Origin: Pseudovirgaria hyperparasitica
Taxonomy: Eukaryota; Ascomycota; Dothideomycetes; Acrospermales; Acrospermaceae
Length of the DNA stretch: 64,000 nucleotides
Reading direction: 5' to 3'
NCBI RefSeq assembly: GCF_010093815.1
Contig: NW_022985555.1
Coordinates: forward strand, 1 to 64,000
This document shows positions 12,196-23,581 of this stretch, one piece after another. The notes under the pieces were generated by a model. It did not search any database, was not told where the DNA came from, and saw only the letters and a program-made list of their open reading frames with translations. The position numbers and the translations under genes are program-made. Position 1 is the stretch's first letter. Every line of letters starts with the position of its first letter.

Positions 12196-13152
12196 TCATG
12201 TCCTTGTAGTGACACGCCCAGTCCTTCTTGGCTGCGTAGCCTGGCCCTTCTTCATCAACAGCGCAGGAAAAACATCTGCCGCCTTCTGCCTATTGAGCGT
12301 CTTCCGGCAAATCGGACACTGGGATCTGCGAGCTTCGCCTTCGGCAACGCGTGCCTCGCCAGCAATAAGGGTTTCCATGATGCACGTATGACAAAACCAG
12401 TGGCCTGCGTCAGTCATAATATTAGTTCTACCTACGAGAAAGGTGAGCGGAAAAGATGGGTGCGTACCGCATGTAGTGACGGCGAGGTTCGTCGGACTCT
12501 CAAAGCAGATGACGCAGCGAAGATTCGACATTCGCAAAGGCTTTCCGATTTGCTCTTCTGGTGCTGTCATGGCCGTAACTTGTTGTTTACGGCTTACGTT
12601 CACAAGTGGATCCTCGTCACCGGAACTCATGACGGACTGTTGACCGTAGCTGGTCGATTTGCTTTGACTAGCTCCGTTGTTCTTCCTTATACGCTTTGTG
12701 GATGGACCGACTTCTGGAGAAGACATTGGAGAGGATTGCCCCTGAGATTCACCTTGAACGGGTGTAGTGAGGTCAACGATGCTATGAGAGTTGTTGGGCA
12801 TGTCCGTGGGAGAAAATGGTGTGAAGTAGGAATTGTTTCTGTGCGGTATTTGAGGTGAATTATTGATATTGCCAGCTCCATGTGATAGTTGAGATTGTGA
12901 TTGCGAGTCTTGCGTGGTTTGCTCCTCTGTACGCCTGAGTTCGACGTGGTTCAAAATATTGTGAAAGAACGATGGCCTGCCCCACCCAGTGTCAGCGAAG
13001 CGTTGAGGAAGGGAGTCGTAGTTGTCTACTGAGCTCCAGCCATCGAGTCTCCCGAATGTGGGAAAATTGGTATGTGGACCTGAGTTATGATCGCTTCTGA
13101 CTGGGTGCCGGGAGATATTATGTATATCATCTATGTTGTCGTCTGCTGACAT
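12196..13152 (-). CDS. slx8: Slx8-like RING E3 ligase (SUMO-targeted ubiquitin ligase candidate)
   Basis: Predicted nuclear ubiquitin ligase. Two exons, 12468-13152 and 12405-12467 removed as a 63-bp intron, then 12196-12404, give 297 aa. The N-terminal two thirds is disordered and rich in Ser, Gln and Asn. The C-terminal RING reads CVIC, then VTTCGHWFCHTC, then SQCPICRKTLN, an intact C3HC4 ligand order. The intron splits codon GGC directly after the third Cys. Without splicing the ring is interrupted, so the splice is needed. The tail after the RING (LNRQKAADVFPALLM) and the short spacing resemble fission yeast Slx8. A SUMO-interaction-like motif, HSIVDLTTP, lies upstream, as expected for a SUMO-targeted ligase. 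RING is certain; the Slx8 assignment is likely but rests on resemblance recalled from the family. It shares a divergent promoter with mip1. Confidence 0.68.
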   Translation of the reverse strand: MSADDNIDDIHNISRHPVRSDHNSGPHTNFPTFGRLDGWSSVDNYDSLPQRFADTGWGRPSFFHNILNHVELRRTEEQTTQDSQSQSQLSHGAGNINNSPQIPHRNNSYFTPFSPTDMPNNSHSIVDLTTPVQGESQGQSSPMSSPEVGPSTKRIRKNNGASQSKSTSYGQQSVMSSGDEDPLVNVSRKQQVTAMTAPEEQIGKPLRMSNLRCVICFESPTNLAVTTCGTHPSFPLTFLVGRTNIMTDAGHWFCHTCIMETLIAGEARVAEGEARRSQCPICRKTLNRQKAADVFPALLMKKGQATQPRRTGRVTTRT

Positions 13153-13789
13153 AATAGGTATCGACGGCGCATACTGGTCAGATGAAGGTATTGAGAGGGC
13201 AATAGCGAGGTTGAAGTTACGAGGTTGGAGGTAGGATATGATCAGTCGGGAATGGTAATAGTACTCTCCTCTTCTTGGCAGTAAGAGTCAAGGCTATTTG
13301 TAGGAGTCCTGTGGGTCCAAGGCTGCTGTTCATACGTAGTTCGAATATCTGTTTTTAACTCAAGTCCTATTACGCTTGGCAATAGTGCACCCGTGGCTCC
13401 TTCTATGTTCTAGGTAGAGCTTTTCACATGCATGTACTTCTATATATATGTATACATAGTTATGATGATAAACAGACTATTCGCTAGAGATAGAAGAGAC
13501 GTAACAGTGTCCGGGCAGATGTGTACCCGAATGAATAAGTGCCAAGAGTGACAGGATTTGGGCAACTGACAGATGGATGACGCGCTATCGTCCCCGCGTT
13601 GCTCATCGAATACGCACAAGAGCCTAGGGGATTTCGCACTAATTAACTCCTAATTATGCTTTCTATCTACGGGCGTCCTTTCACCCCTACCTACTTTTCC
13701 GTCGTTACTCGGCTCTAAAGACCTCCTACTTGGTCACAGCATTATTTCATTCCTCGCCATGACAGTCTACTGACAGCACTCCGCAAACT
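13153..13789. promoter_or_regulatory. Shared divergent promoter region of slx8-like and mip1
   Basis: About 640 bp separate two divergent start codons, so both promoters must lie here. The mip1 side is pyrimidine-rich. No further gene is visible. Confidence 0.5.
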
Positions 13790-16700
13790 ATGCGATCCTG
13801 TCGTTCTGCTTCTACTGTGTGGACTCCTGCTACCTACCCTTCTCATTTTCTGCTTCCTGCCCCATCCTACCCTGCGCCGCGATGGTATCTACATCAAAGA
13901 TGCTACGCAAAACAGGTTGTGCAAAGAAGCCCTAGGAAGAAAACTCTGGCTGGTTAGATCTATCTGCATCGCGGTATAGTCGTGTTAGCTGACAAAATCC
14001 AGTTCCTGCAGAGGCTCGTTTCAACGAGATAGGTGTACAGCATCTAAGCAGTCATGTCCACGCGCAAGTCTTCCCAGGCAAGGGAACCTCCCCTCCTGAA
14101 GAGCTCGTGAACCTGTCGAAGAAACATTTAGCGCAGCATGACTTGCTGGGCAGAAATGAAGACACCAGCACTCCTGTCGCTTTCGATCTTCCACCTATCC
14201 AGGGAGCAACCCTTGATGAGCACTTTCATAGACTGGGTATGGATATTGCAGAACCATATCTGACTATGGCAAAGAAGTATGCGTATGCAAACTCTCCACC
14301 TCGGCCTCGAAAATGGTTGAGTCGCAGCGGTTGGACAAAGTACAACAGCGACGGAACAACAGAAGCAGTCGATGCGCCGAATGAATCTATGCTCACATTT
14401 GACGTAGAAGTCATGTATAGACAAACGTCTTTCGCATGTATGGCATGTGCCGCTAGTCCCACAGCATGGTATGCATGGATATCACCCTGGTTATTGAAAG
14501 AATCAAAGACAGACCGCCACTTGATACCCCTTGGAGATCCAGACAAGCCTAAGATTGTTATTGGACATAACGTTGGATATGACCGAGCACGAGTGGCAGA
14601 GGAGTATACTATCAAACAATCGAAGACGTTTTTTATAGACACAATGTCTCTGCACGTTGCCACCAACGGAATGTGCTCACGGCAGCGGCCGACATGGATG
14701 AAACACCAGAAGAGCCGGGAACTTCGAGATAAGATCGCAGGCTCAGACGATGGTACGGAACTGGCTAATCTGTTAGAATCGAATAAATTCACTGAAGAAG
14801 AGGAAGAATTGTGGGTCAGCAAAAGCTCCATTAATTCACTTCGCGATGTTGCAAAATTTCATTGTAACATAACGATTGATAAAGCTCAGCGCGAACACTT
14901 TGGAGAACTGGATCGGGACGGCATTGCTAGAAGATTGGATGAATTACTAGACTACTGTGCCGCGGACGTCCATATTACGCACAGAGTGTTCCACAAGGTA
15001 ATGCCTCAATTCCTGGACACGTGTCCTCACCCTGTCAGCTTTGCAGCTCTCAGATTCATGGCCTCGGAGATTCTACCCATCAACGGGACCTGGGACGCAT
15101 ACATTTCTAATGCCGAGGCGACGTATCTCAAACGCTCTAACGATGTGCAAGCTCGGCTTATTGAGCTTGCAGACAAAGCTCTAAGTATTAAGGGAGACCC
15201 CAAACAATGGGAGCATGATCCCTGGCTAGGACAGCTTGACTGGTCTGGACAGGACATCAAGATGGTCAAGGGCAAGAAGAAGAGTGACCCTCCACGACCT
15301 GCTGCACGACAGAAATTGCCAGGTAGACCTATGTGGTACAAGGACTTGTTTGCTAAGAAAGATGGACCCATCAATTTGACAGTCCGTACTCGCCTGTCTC
15401 CTATCTTGCTTCGCCTGGCTTGGGATGGCTACCCATTGTTTTGGTCAGATAAGTATGGCTGGACATATCGTGTCCCTGTAGAAGAGGCTCAGAAATACTT
15501 TGATGCCAGCTTGAGTGGATGTGACATGTCTCAAGAAACGAGCATGACTCGCAGAGACGACAGGAAGCATATCTACTTCAAATTACCCCACAAAGACGGG
15601 CCACTTGCGCGTTGCGCAAACCCTCTTGCTAAGGGTTATCTCCAGTATTTTGAGCAAGGCAGACTGTCTTCCGAATTTCCATTGGCGAAAGAAGCTTTGG
15701 AGATGAACGCGTCTTGTTCGTACTGGGTCAGTGCTAGAGACCGTATCATGTCTCAGATGGTTGTCTACAAAGACGACATAATCCGTGCCACTGGTGGTAA
15801 ACCAGTGAAGAAAGCCGAGAAGAAGCTCGGCTTCATTCTACCTCAGGTCATCCCGATGGGTACCATCACTCGCAGAGCAGTGGAGAACACGTGGCTCACG
15901 GCCAGTAATGCCAAGAAGAACCGTGTCGGATCTGAATTAAAATCGATGGTTCAGGCCCCACCAGGTTACTGTTTCGTGGGTGCGGACGTGGATTCCGAGG
16001 AGCTTTGGATTGCAAGCCTGGTTGGAGATGCGCAGTTTCAACTCCATGGGGGCAATGCACTTGGGTTTATGACACTCGTCGGCACTAAAGCAGCTGGGAC
16101 TGACTTGCATTCGCGGACGGCTAACATTCTTGGGATATCGCGTAACGACGCGAAGGTATTCAACTATGGACGAATATACGGGGCTGGATTGAAGTTTGCG
16201 TCACAGTTACTCAGACAGTTCAATCCAGGGTTGGGTGAACAAGAAACAAACTCTACTGCTAGAAAGCTGTATGAGGAGACCAAAGGAGCGAAAACCACGC
16301 GCAAGGTATTGAATGACAGACCGTTCTGGCGTGGCGGAACGGAGTCATTTGTCTTCAATAAGCTGGAGGATTTCGCTGAGCAGGAGCGACCTCGTACACC
16401 GGTCCTCGGCGCAGGTATCACTGAAGCACTCATGCGACGTTATCTGAGCAAAGGTGGCTTCATGACTTCAAGGATTAACTGGGCTATCCAGTCATCCGGA
16501 GTCGATTATCTTCATCTCCTTATAGTCTCTATGGACTATCTTATTCGACGGTTCGATCTTGATGCACGTCTTGCAATTACTGTTCACGACGAGATCCGCT
16601 ACATTTCTAGCGTTCGAGACAAATACCGGACCGCGATGGCTCTTCAGGTGGCTAATATATGGACACGTGCTATGTTCAGCCAACAGGTGGGTATGGATGA

Positions 16701-17232
16701 ACTGCCCCAGGCCTGTGCCTACTTTTCTGCGGTGGATATCGACCATGTGCTACGTAAAGAGGTCGATATGGACTGTATCACTCCATCCAATCCTATCCCT
16801 ATCGCCCCAGGCGAAAGTGTTGACATTGAGACACTCCTTGCGAAGGGTGAAGAAGCATATCTTGACCCTCTAGTAGAGCCTCGCCTCCCTCTGGATCTCT
16901 CGAAATACACATACGTTACACGCACGCCAGTCATGACAGACATGATCGCTGATAATTCCCTTGCTTTTCTCAAAGCTCAAACCACCAGCGACGACAAAGA
17001 GTTGCGAGACATCGTAAAACAGGTTCAGCCCCCGCGGGCCATCCGCAAAAATGTAGAGAAAAGAACGGAGACTTCTCGCCCTCACTACCATCCACAACAA
17101 GCCAAAATGAAGCAAGTTGACGAAGCGTGGACGATGCGTCGCTATGCTCAGAAGTGGGAGCCGAAGAAGAACCAGACTTGGACGCATCTGCAATCCCCGA
17201 ATTTAACTGGTCGTTCCTCGTTTAGGGTCTGA
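13790..17232 (+). CDS. mip1: Mitochondrial DNA polymerase gamma, catalytic subunit
   Basis: Family-A polymerase that replicates mitochondrial DNA in the matrix. Two exons, 13790-13952 and 14003-17232 with a 50-bp phase-1 intron, give 1,130 aa. The first exon encodes MRSCRSASTVW..., an Arg/Ser-rich mitochondrial presequence, and is missed if only the long frame is read. Proofreading exonuclease motifs are visible: Exo I (FDVEV, about residue 188), Exo II (IGHNVGYDRARV) and Exo III (YCAADVHITHRVF). Polymerase motifs follow: A (GADVDSEELWIASL, about 716), B (RNDAKVFNYGRIYGAG, about 768) and C (TVHDEIRYI, about 915). All catalytic acids are present. After motif C there is a C-terminal extension of about 200 residues, basic and low-complexity at its end, as known for fungal Mip1. 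Length is close to yeast Mip1. Call is firm. Confidence 0.96.
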
Positions 17233-18121
17233 CTGCCATACGAACTAGTACTAGCTTGTATGATTTGGGTCTTCATACTGCTGCAGTTCCTCTCCGGAGG
17301 CTGTAGAAACACTTTCAACATTTTTACAATGTTCTGATACCGTCTGACTGTATTTAGAGTCTTCTTTCGATGTACAAACAGTGCAATGCTGTTAAGGACA
17401 AATCGCATCAGGACCCTTACTAAATCCAGATTAATTGCACCTACGACGAGACGACTTCCTACCAGGCTCAGCCTATTTTGAAACCCTGGTTGCCGATTGC
17501 TTGGAAAACTATAGCCAGGTTAGATATACAAAGAGTACTAGAGACCTGGATACTTCGCTAACAGATTGAAATAATAGACGATAATACCCAAGCTAAATTA
17601 TCTATACTAATGATCTAGCCGGAAGAATGAAACACACAACCGACAAGTGAAATAGTTTGGTACAAGATTCAAGGTACAATTTTGATTCTTGTGACTGTAG
17701 CCATCTACTCGAAGGATGACGCGAGTTCGAGAACCAAGATGAGGGGGGCCATCTCAAAGTCATGTCAGAGACGACTTCTTGGCGTCAAAGTCAAAGTCAC
17801 CACATTTTGTGGGTATCAGGTAGTTCTCCGAAAGTCCCTATTTCGGTACTAATCATCTCCTCTCCTAACGAGTTAAGGTTCGAATCACGTGGGGTTTTGG
17901 CGGTTCCACCAATCAGTCATATACACATCCACGGTTAGATTTAGCGGGTGTTGGGGACCCTTGGGATATAGCCCGAGGTCATCATGCTAGACGACAGACA
18001 TCTCCTCTTTTGGAATGTAATTGAACAAGATGGCTGGGAAGTCATCGTGCCCCCTTTGCCCTAGGCCAAATAAACATAAAAAATAATTTCGCTTTCATAA
18101 GTTCTTGGCGCGGCCGGCAAT
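17233..18121. other. Intergenic region between mip1 and the pseudogene
   Basis: Holds the mip1 3' UTR and the former upstream region of the decayed ligase gene. No coding or RNA gene was recognised; a GGTTCGAATC string near 17878 lacks any tRNA fold around it. Confidence 0.45.
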
Positions 18122-20245
18122 ATGCTATATAAATTACGTTTCCGGATTCCAGTCCCGGAGGTTGACCTTCCAACATACCTTTTCAAGCTCCTACAGATCC
18201 AATCCGAAGCTATTTAATTTATCGACACTAGAGATCCAGATTAACGTTACATTACGATGCAAACTCACCGCCGATGGTCGAGACGCTTAGGAATTATTCT
18301 CCAAAAGGCTGGATTGAAACCTGGCGATAGGGTGCTCCTGTTCAGTGGCAATTCAGTATGTTTCCCATGCGTTCTGATGGGGGGCATAATGGCGCAGGGC
18401 ACTTTCTCCTGTGCAAATCCAGGATATGTTGCTCGGGAGCTTGCATATCAACTAGCAGATTCCAGTGCCACCTTCCTAATTTGCGCAGAAGTGAGTATGC
18501 CGACCGCCATAGACGCTACCAATGAATTCGGCTTTCCCAATGATCGGATTTTCATTTTCGATGACAGCTAGAAGACTTTTGAGGGCCGGGTCAGGACGTT
18601 AACGGCATGAAGCACTGGACCACTTTTCTTCCAGCGAGGGAAAGGCAAAAAGTTGGGGTTTGGAAGCAGATATCGTCTGCGAGTGAACTTAACTGTACGA
18701 CTGTCTGCCTCAACTACAGCTCTGGAATAACCGGGTGGTCCCAAAGGCGTCGAGATCACACATTGAAATTACGTTGCCAACTGTGAAGGGGCTAATTATC
18801 TTGTACAGCTCGATACTGCAGATAGAAAACACTGAGGTAAGAGGCGAGATCTGCTGTTCTTAGTAATGTATAACGCAATGGCCCAAACAAATCTTGTTGT
18901 GTCTGCTCCATTGCTTGGGAGTCAAGTGTTCATTATGCCAAAATTTGACTTCGAGCCGACGTTAGCGAGTATTCAAACTTTCAAGATCACCAAACTCGTA
19001 CTGCTGCCCCGATAGTGCTTGCGATAGCAAAGTCACCTTCGACAAAGAAGTATGACTTAAGCTCCGTGTACCGAGCTGGATGTGGTGCTGCTCCGCTGGG
19101 GCTAGAGCTGACGAGGAAATATGAGAGACTATGGTCGAACAGGCAGATTAATGTGAAGCAGGGCTGGGGTATGACAGAGTAGGTCAGACTATGCCGATGG
19201 GCCCGAAGCAGAGGGCTTATGTGAGGTTTAGAGCCACATGTACCGTGACTAATTGGGACCCAAACAAAGTTCGACCACTTTCTCTGTGTGAGAGCTGGCT
19301 CCGAATGTCCAAACTCGGTTGATTGCCCCGGGTGGCAAAGATGATGTGCCCAGGGGCCAACGTGGCGAAAGTTGGGTCAAAGGTCCAACCGTAATGAAAG
19401 GATACTGGAACAAGCCGAAGGAGACCGAAGAGACATTCGCCGATGGCTGGCTGAAAACAGGGGGCATCGCCGTGATCGATGACGAAGGAGAAGTTACTAT
19501 TGTCAATCAAATGAAAGTAGTAGGAACTGAGATCTCGTTATGATGTGACATAATTAGCTGTTTGTCAAGTAGGAACTTATCAAAGTAAAGGGGCTCCATG
19601 TGGCACCGGCTGAACTAGAAGCTCTACCTTTGGAGAACAAGGATGTCGCGGATGCTGCTTTTATAGGCGTATCGATGTTAGGGCCATTGTCGTCCGTTGA
19701 CGTACTACAGTATCTAAAAATTTCATAGTGACAATGAAGAGCGTCCCCGGGCATACATCATCCCACAAGAGGGTGCTATAGCCGGCGAGAAGGACATCTC
19801 TGATTACCTCGCTGGTAGAGTGTCGAAGGCCAAGCGGTCGACCGGTGATGTCATATTCACAAAGGACATATCGAAGAATCCAGTAAGTTGGCAGGCATAT
19901 TGAGCCAAACAACAGGGGCTCCAGGTAGTCACCGATCGCTCTCACAAAACCACACCCAAGACTAATAACTTCAACCACTCATATAGCCTGATAAAGTAAC
20001 TACCTTGTACTTAAAACTTAAGGAATAGAGTCTGCTTATCTATATTCTTCTAAAAATGTATGATTTAATAGGAATTAGGGGTTATCTAGTAAGGTCCTCA
20101 CCTAAAAAGAGCGATCGGTGCCTACCTGGAGCCCCTGTTGAAAAGTCGCTTATGGTCGATGTTAATAGGTTCCAGTTGGGTGAGATCCTCCGAAAAGTAT
20201 TGCGCGAGCGGGCGATGAGAGATTGGGGGGCAATTCAGGATCGAA
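18122..20245 (+). pseudogene. Decayed 4-coumarate:CoA-ligase-like (ANL family) gene
   Basis: Pieces of one ANL-family enzyme appear in the right order over about 2.1 kb but not in one frame. They are an N-terminal FRIPVPEVDLPTYLFKLL (18145 on), a KPGDRVLLFSGN segment with the following ~90 residues (18257-18571), a damaged P-loop (NYSSGITG, near 18715), the GPTVMKGYWNKPKET and GWLKTGGIAVIDDEG region (19319-19543), RVSKAKRSTGDVIFTKDISKNP (19817-19890), and finally GEILRKVLRERAMRDWG (about 20179-20230). Several in-frame stops and frameshifts separate these, and the P-loop itself is altered, so it cannot give a working enzyme. About 270 bp separate the SKNP piece from its normal continuation, more than a usual intron here. 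The pattern (two adomain halves, 4CL-like spacing) points to a peroxisomal 4CL-like ligase. It is unrelated in detail to the intact synthetase at 2.5 kb. Confidence 0.8.
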
Positions 20246-20651
20246 GCAATTCAAGCTGCAGGATGTATGTCATGTGCATTTGTCAAAGTTTGTCTGTTTG
20301 CTTCATTAGCAATTGATTCCATGATCTGGACACAGAACAAATTCGGTTGTGCATACAAGGTCTGAGAAGTACGCTATTATTTGAAGTGGTCCGATAAGTT
20401 CCTCATCAGCGTCAAGTACATATCTTTACGATGGCTATTAGCTGTTGATAAATCTTGACAGTACAGCGGACTTGTAAGTCCTTGATGCGTATTGATAACT
20501 TCAAAAACTTATGTGAACATGCAGACCAATATGAGAGTAGTGGGTATGTGTTCTTATGAAAGGAGGTTTTGTAAGCGGCCGCTGCTGGTATAGGTTTTAC
20601 AATTCTTCGCATACGGGTCCGCTGCCTTTGTTGTATGTTGCGTCTGTGGCC
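20246..20651. other. Intergenic, nothing recognised
   Basis: Lies between the pseudogene tail and the 3' end of the NDUFB7 gene. I see no coding sequence, repeat or RNA gene. Confidence 0.4.
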
Positions 20652-21062
20652 TCAATTGCTCCTCGTGCCATTCCGCGAAGCCCGTAATTCGTCCATCTTT
20701 GCCACACGCTCTTTAAACTCATCGTACTGACATTTCTCGTATGAATGTCTCTCGTCCTGTCTTGTTTTAGGCTCGAAGCTATCAAGGGTTTGTGAGGATT
20801 TGAGCCTGGGTCTGGGGACACACCTCACACTTCCACGGTAGATAGAACTCATCTCTCCGGCAACGATTGAGTGGAATCAAAAGGTGGGCACAGCTATCCC
20901 GATAGGCAAGTGGAAGACGGGCTTTGGACATTTCCTCTCTCGTGGCAGCTGTCGGGTGTCAGAGTCTTTCAAGCGTCAATAGTACTCATGGAAGAACATA
21001 CGACTCGAAGGACCTCCATCCCCGAGCCCAACAGCTTCTTTGATGTTGTCCACAATTGTCAT
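20652..21062 (-). CDS. NDUFB7: NADH:ubiquinone oxidoreductase (complex I) subunit NDUFB7/B18
   Basis: Accessory subunit on the intermembrane-space face of complex I. The gene is split in three and is easy to miss: exons 21002-21062, 20824-20948 and 20652-20756, with introns of 53 bp (20949-21001) and 67 bp (20757-20823). All phases agree and give 96 aa. The protein shows the family signature clearly: LPLAYRDSCAHLLIPLNRCR, then DEFYLPWKCE, then DERHSYEKCQYDEFKERV. Two CX9C pairs are intact (Cys-AHLLIPLNR-Cys and Cys-EDERHSYEK-Cys), the CHCH fold oxidised by the Mia40 pathway. The second intron falls inside the second CX9C, two residues after its first Cys. The first exon encodes MTIVDNIKEAVGLGDGG. 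Length fits the family (about 90-140 aa). It is head-to-head with mbp1. Confidence 0.92.
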
Positions 21063-21307
21063 GATGGTCGTTAATAGACAATGCTGGTTTCGTCGTGCAC
21101 TCGTGCTGACATAGGGTCGTTGTAAGAGAGCTTAGACCGGTGTTGTTAAGGCACCCGGGCATCAAACCTGGAGGGGCCAAATTCGCACTACGCGCTAAAC
21201 GTACGGGAATCAATTAACCAACCAAATCCCCTCAGCGCGTCTGCAGGCGCGTCGCTCAGCTTGCGCATCTGAACTGAATTCCAGCCACTGCACAATAGGA
21301 CGATTGC
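21063..21307. promoter_or_regulatory. 245-bp bidirectional promoter NDUFB7/mbp1 with three ACGCG cores
   Basis: Only 245 bp separate the two divergent start codons. ACGCG, the core of the MCB element bound by MBF, occurs at 21190-21194 (plus) and as CGCGT at 21236-21240 and 21248-21252. Three cores in this space is more than chance would give (about 0.5 expected). Autoregulation of mbp1 by MBF is a reasonable inference. Confidence 0.5.
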
Positions 21308-23581
21308 ATGATAGATATGAGTAAGATATACTCTGCAACGTACAGTAATGTAAGAGAACGCTTCAATCACATCCGGCAGAACCACCCTTCAAAGCACTTC
21401 TCGAAAGCGCTTTGTCACATTGAAGCTGAAGCGCTAGGAGTAACTGCTAACAAGATCTTTCACAGGTGCCAGTATACGAATTCAATGCTGATGGCAACCA
21501 CATCATGCGTAGGCGAGGAGACGACTGGATTAACGCGACACATATCCTGAAAGTGGCCGACTATGACAAACCTGCTCGCACAAGAATTCTGGAGCGAGAA
21601 GTACAAAAGGGTATTCACGAGAAGGTCCAAGGCGGATACGGCAAATACCAAGGTCATTACTTCCTCTCAGGTCTTTGTACACCAGGTGCAAGATTTCATT
21701 AGTGAGCCTTTGAGCGTAGGCTGAAAACACCTTTGTCTAGGTACCTGGATACCACTATTGGATGGCCGTGCCCTTGCCGAACGTAATGGTGTACTTGAAA
21801 GACTGTTACCAATATTCGATTTTGTACCTGGAGATCGCAGCCCGCCTCCCGCACCTAAACATGCAACGGCAGCAGCTAGCAAACCCAAAGCCAGACAGAC
21901 GGCCGCCCAAAGAAGAACTGCAGCTGGTATGTCCAGAGGAACCACCAAGAACACTGCGAGAGCTAAGACCTCTGTAGCACCGCGAAGAGTTGCCGAGGAG
22001 CCCCTCACACGCTACAGTCCCGTGCCATCTGATGGAGATACTATCGTTTCGGAATCTCTGGTTGACGATGTGGATGTGCTAGGGGGCGCTCATTATTCCA
22101 GTGGACGAAGGCAGAGGCGCGGGGAGCAAATGTCATTGCAAGATCAACAACACCAAATTTGGGCGGATGGTCTTCTCGATTACTTTATGCTCCTGGAATC
22201 GGAAGATCGCTTTCCAGAACCACCAGAGCCGCCAATGGGCATTAATCTTGACCATCCTATTGATGAGAAGGGGCATACGGCAATGCATTGGGCAGCTGCA
22301 ATGGGTGATGTTGGCGTCGTTCGAGATCTCATACAACGCGGCGCCACAATCGATTGCATGAGCATGAACCAAGAGACCCCATTGATGCGTGCCGTAATGT
22401 TCACGAATAACTATGATAAACTAACCATGCCATCTATGGTCAAGGTATTCAGCCAGACCGTGGTGAAGATGGACTGGTTCGGCTCAACAGTCTTCCATCA
22501 TATTGCCGCAACGACTAGTAGCAGCAACAAATACGTCTGCGCCCGCTACTACTGCGATTGTATCTTGGACAAGCTCTCGGAGACATGGAACACGGATGAA
22601 ATTGCGCGTGTGCTGAATCAACGAGACCAGAATGGTGACACCGCAATCTTGATAGCCGCCAGGAACGGGGCGCGAAAATGCGTCCGGTCGCTCTTAGGCC
22701 GCAATGCTGATGCTTGTGTTCCAAACAACAGGGGTGAAATGGCGGATCACCATATCAAGCAACTCAATGCGCGAAGACGACAAGTCCGTCTTCGCCAAAT
22801 GTCATCGTCTCCCTTCGCGCCAGACACCAGAGTACCCTTTAGCGGTGAATCACAGTATTTCATGGGCTCAACTAGGTCAACGAATCATACGGCACCCTCG
22901 GTGTCACGACAATTCCGGTCACAGACTGCATCTCATATGATATCCAAGATACTGCCGACGATCATGGAGAAATGTGAGCAGTTAGCGGCAGCATATGAGG
23001 CAGAGCTTGAGGAAAAGGAAGTGGACTTGGCAGATGCAGAACGTGTGGTACAGAAGCGGCAAGCCGAAATCGATGCCCTGAGGCAACAAACCAGCGAGCT
23101 GGAAAATATCATGGTCGATCACTCTATGGAACTAGAAGCCAGCCAAGAGGAGGAACTCAATCGACTAATTCGAGATAGTGAGGCATTACTAGAGCTAGAG
23201 CAGAAGTCGGCTCTGCGGAAAGAAATAGCGCACGCGGAACAGCGTGCTCGTACGTCGGAACAAAGGGCAGATGACGCATCATCACTCCGCGAGCGATTCG
23301 AGCTAGCAATTCTGCTACATCGGGCACAGGAAGAGCGGCGAGGGCTTGTGAAGGATATGGTGTGCGGGCTCAGTGCAGTAGGAATGGGTGAGAGGACAAG
23401 TGAATATAAGAGGCTCCTTACCGGAGCTCTCGGAGTGAAAGAGGATGACCTAGAGGCGATGGTACCTGAGATATTGGGGGAATTGGAAGAAACACAAGAA
23501 CGAGATGTTATAGAAGAAGTGGTAGGAGATGTTCGAGCACCAGATGACATTACCATGAGCATGGGACTAGCCATATCGTGA
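21308..23581 (+). CDS. mbp1: APSES transcription factor Mbp1/Res-type, DNA-binding subunit of MBF
   Basis: Nuclear factor that drives G1/S transcription with a Swi6-type partner. Exons 21308-21349, 21466-21652 and 21741-23581 (introns 116 and 88 bp) give 689 aa. The first exon encodes only 14 residues, ending IYSATYSN, and continues into [21 protein letters not shown], the start of the APSES/KilA-N domain (about residues 5-105). GTWIPL follows the second splice. Next come the family's [11 protein letters not shown] linker, an ankyrin region (about 250-400; [20 protein letters not shown] and [20 protein letters not shown]), and a long charged coiled coil (about 485-600) near the C-terminus. 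The length is somewhat shorter than some relatives because the linkers are short. ATG 21317 (MSKIYS) is an alternative start. All domains appear intact. Confidence 0.94.

Noticed and set aside
17870-17900. GGTTCGAATC string resembling a tRNA B box
   Set aside because: No A box or cloverleaf pairing upstream; a chance match.
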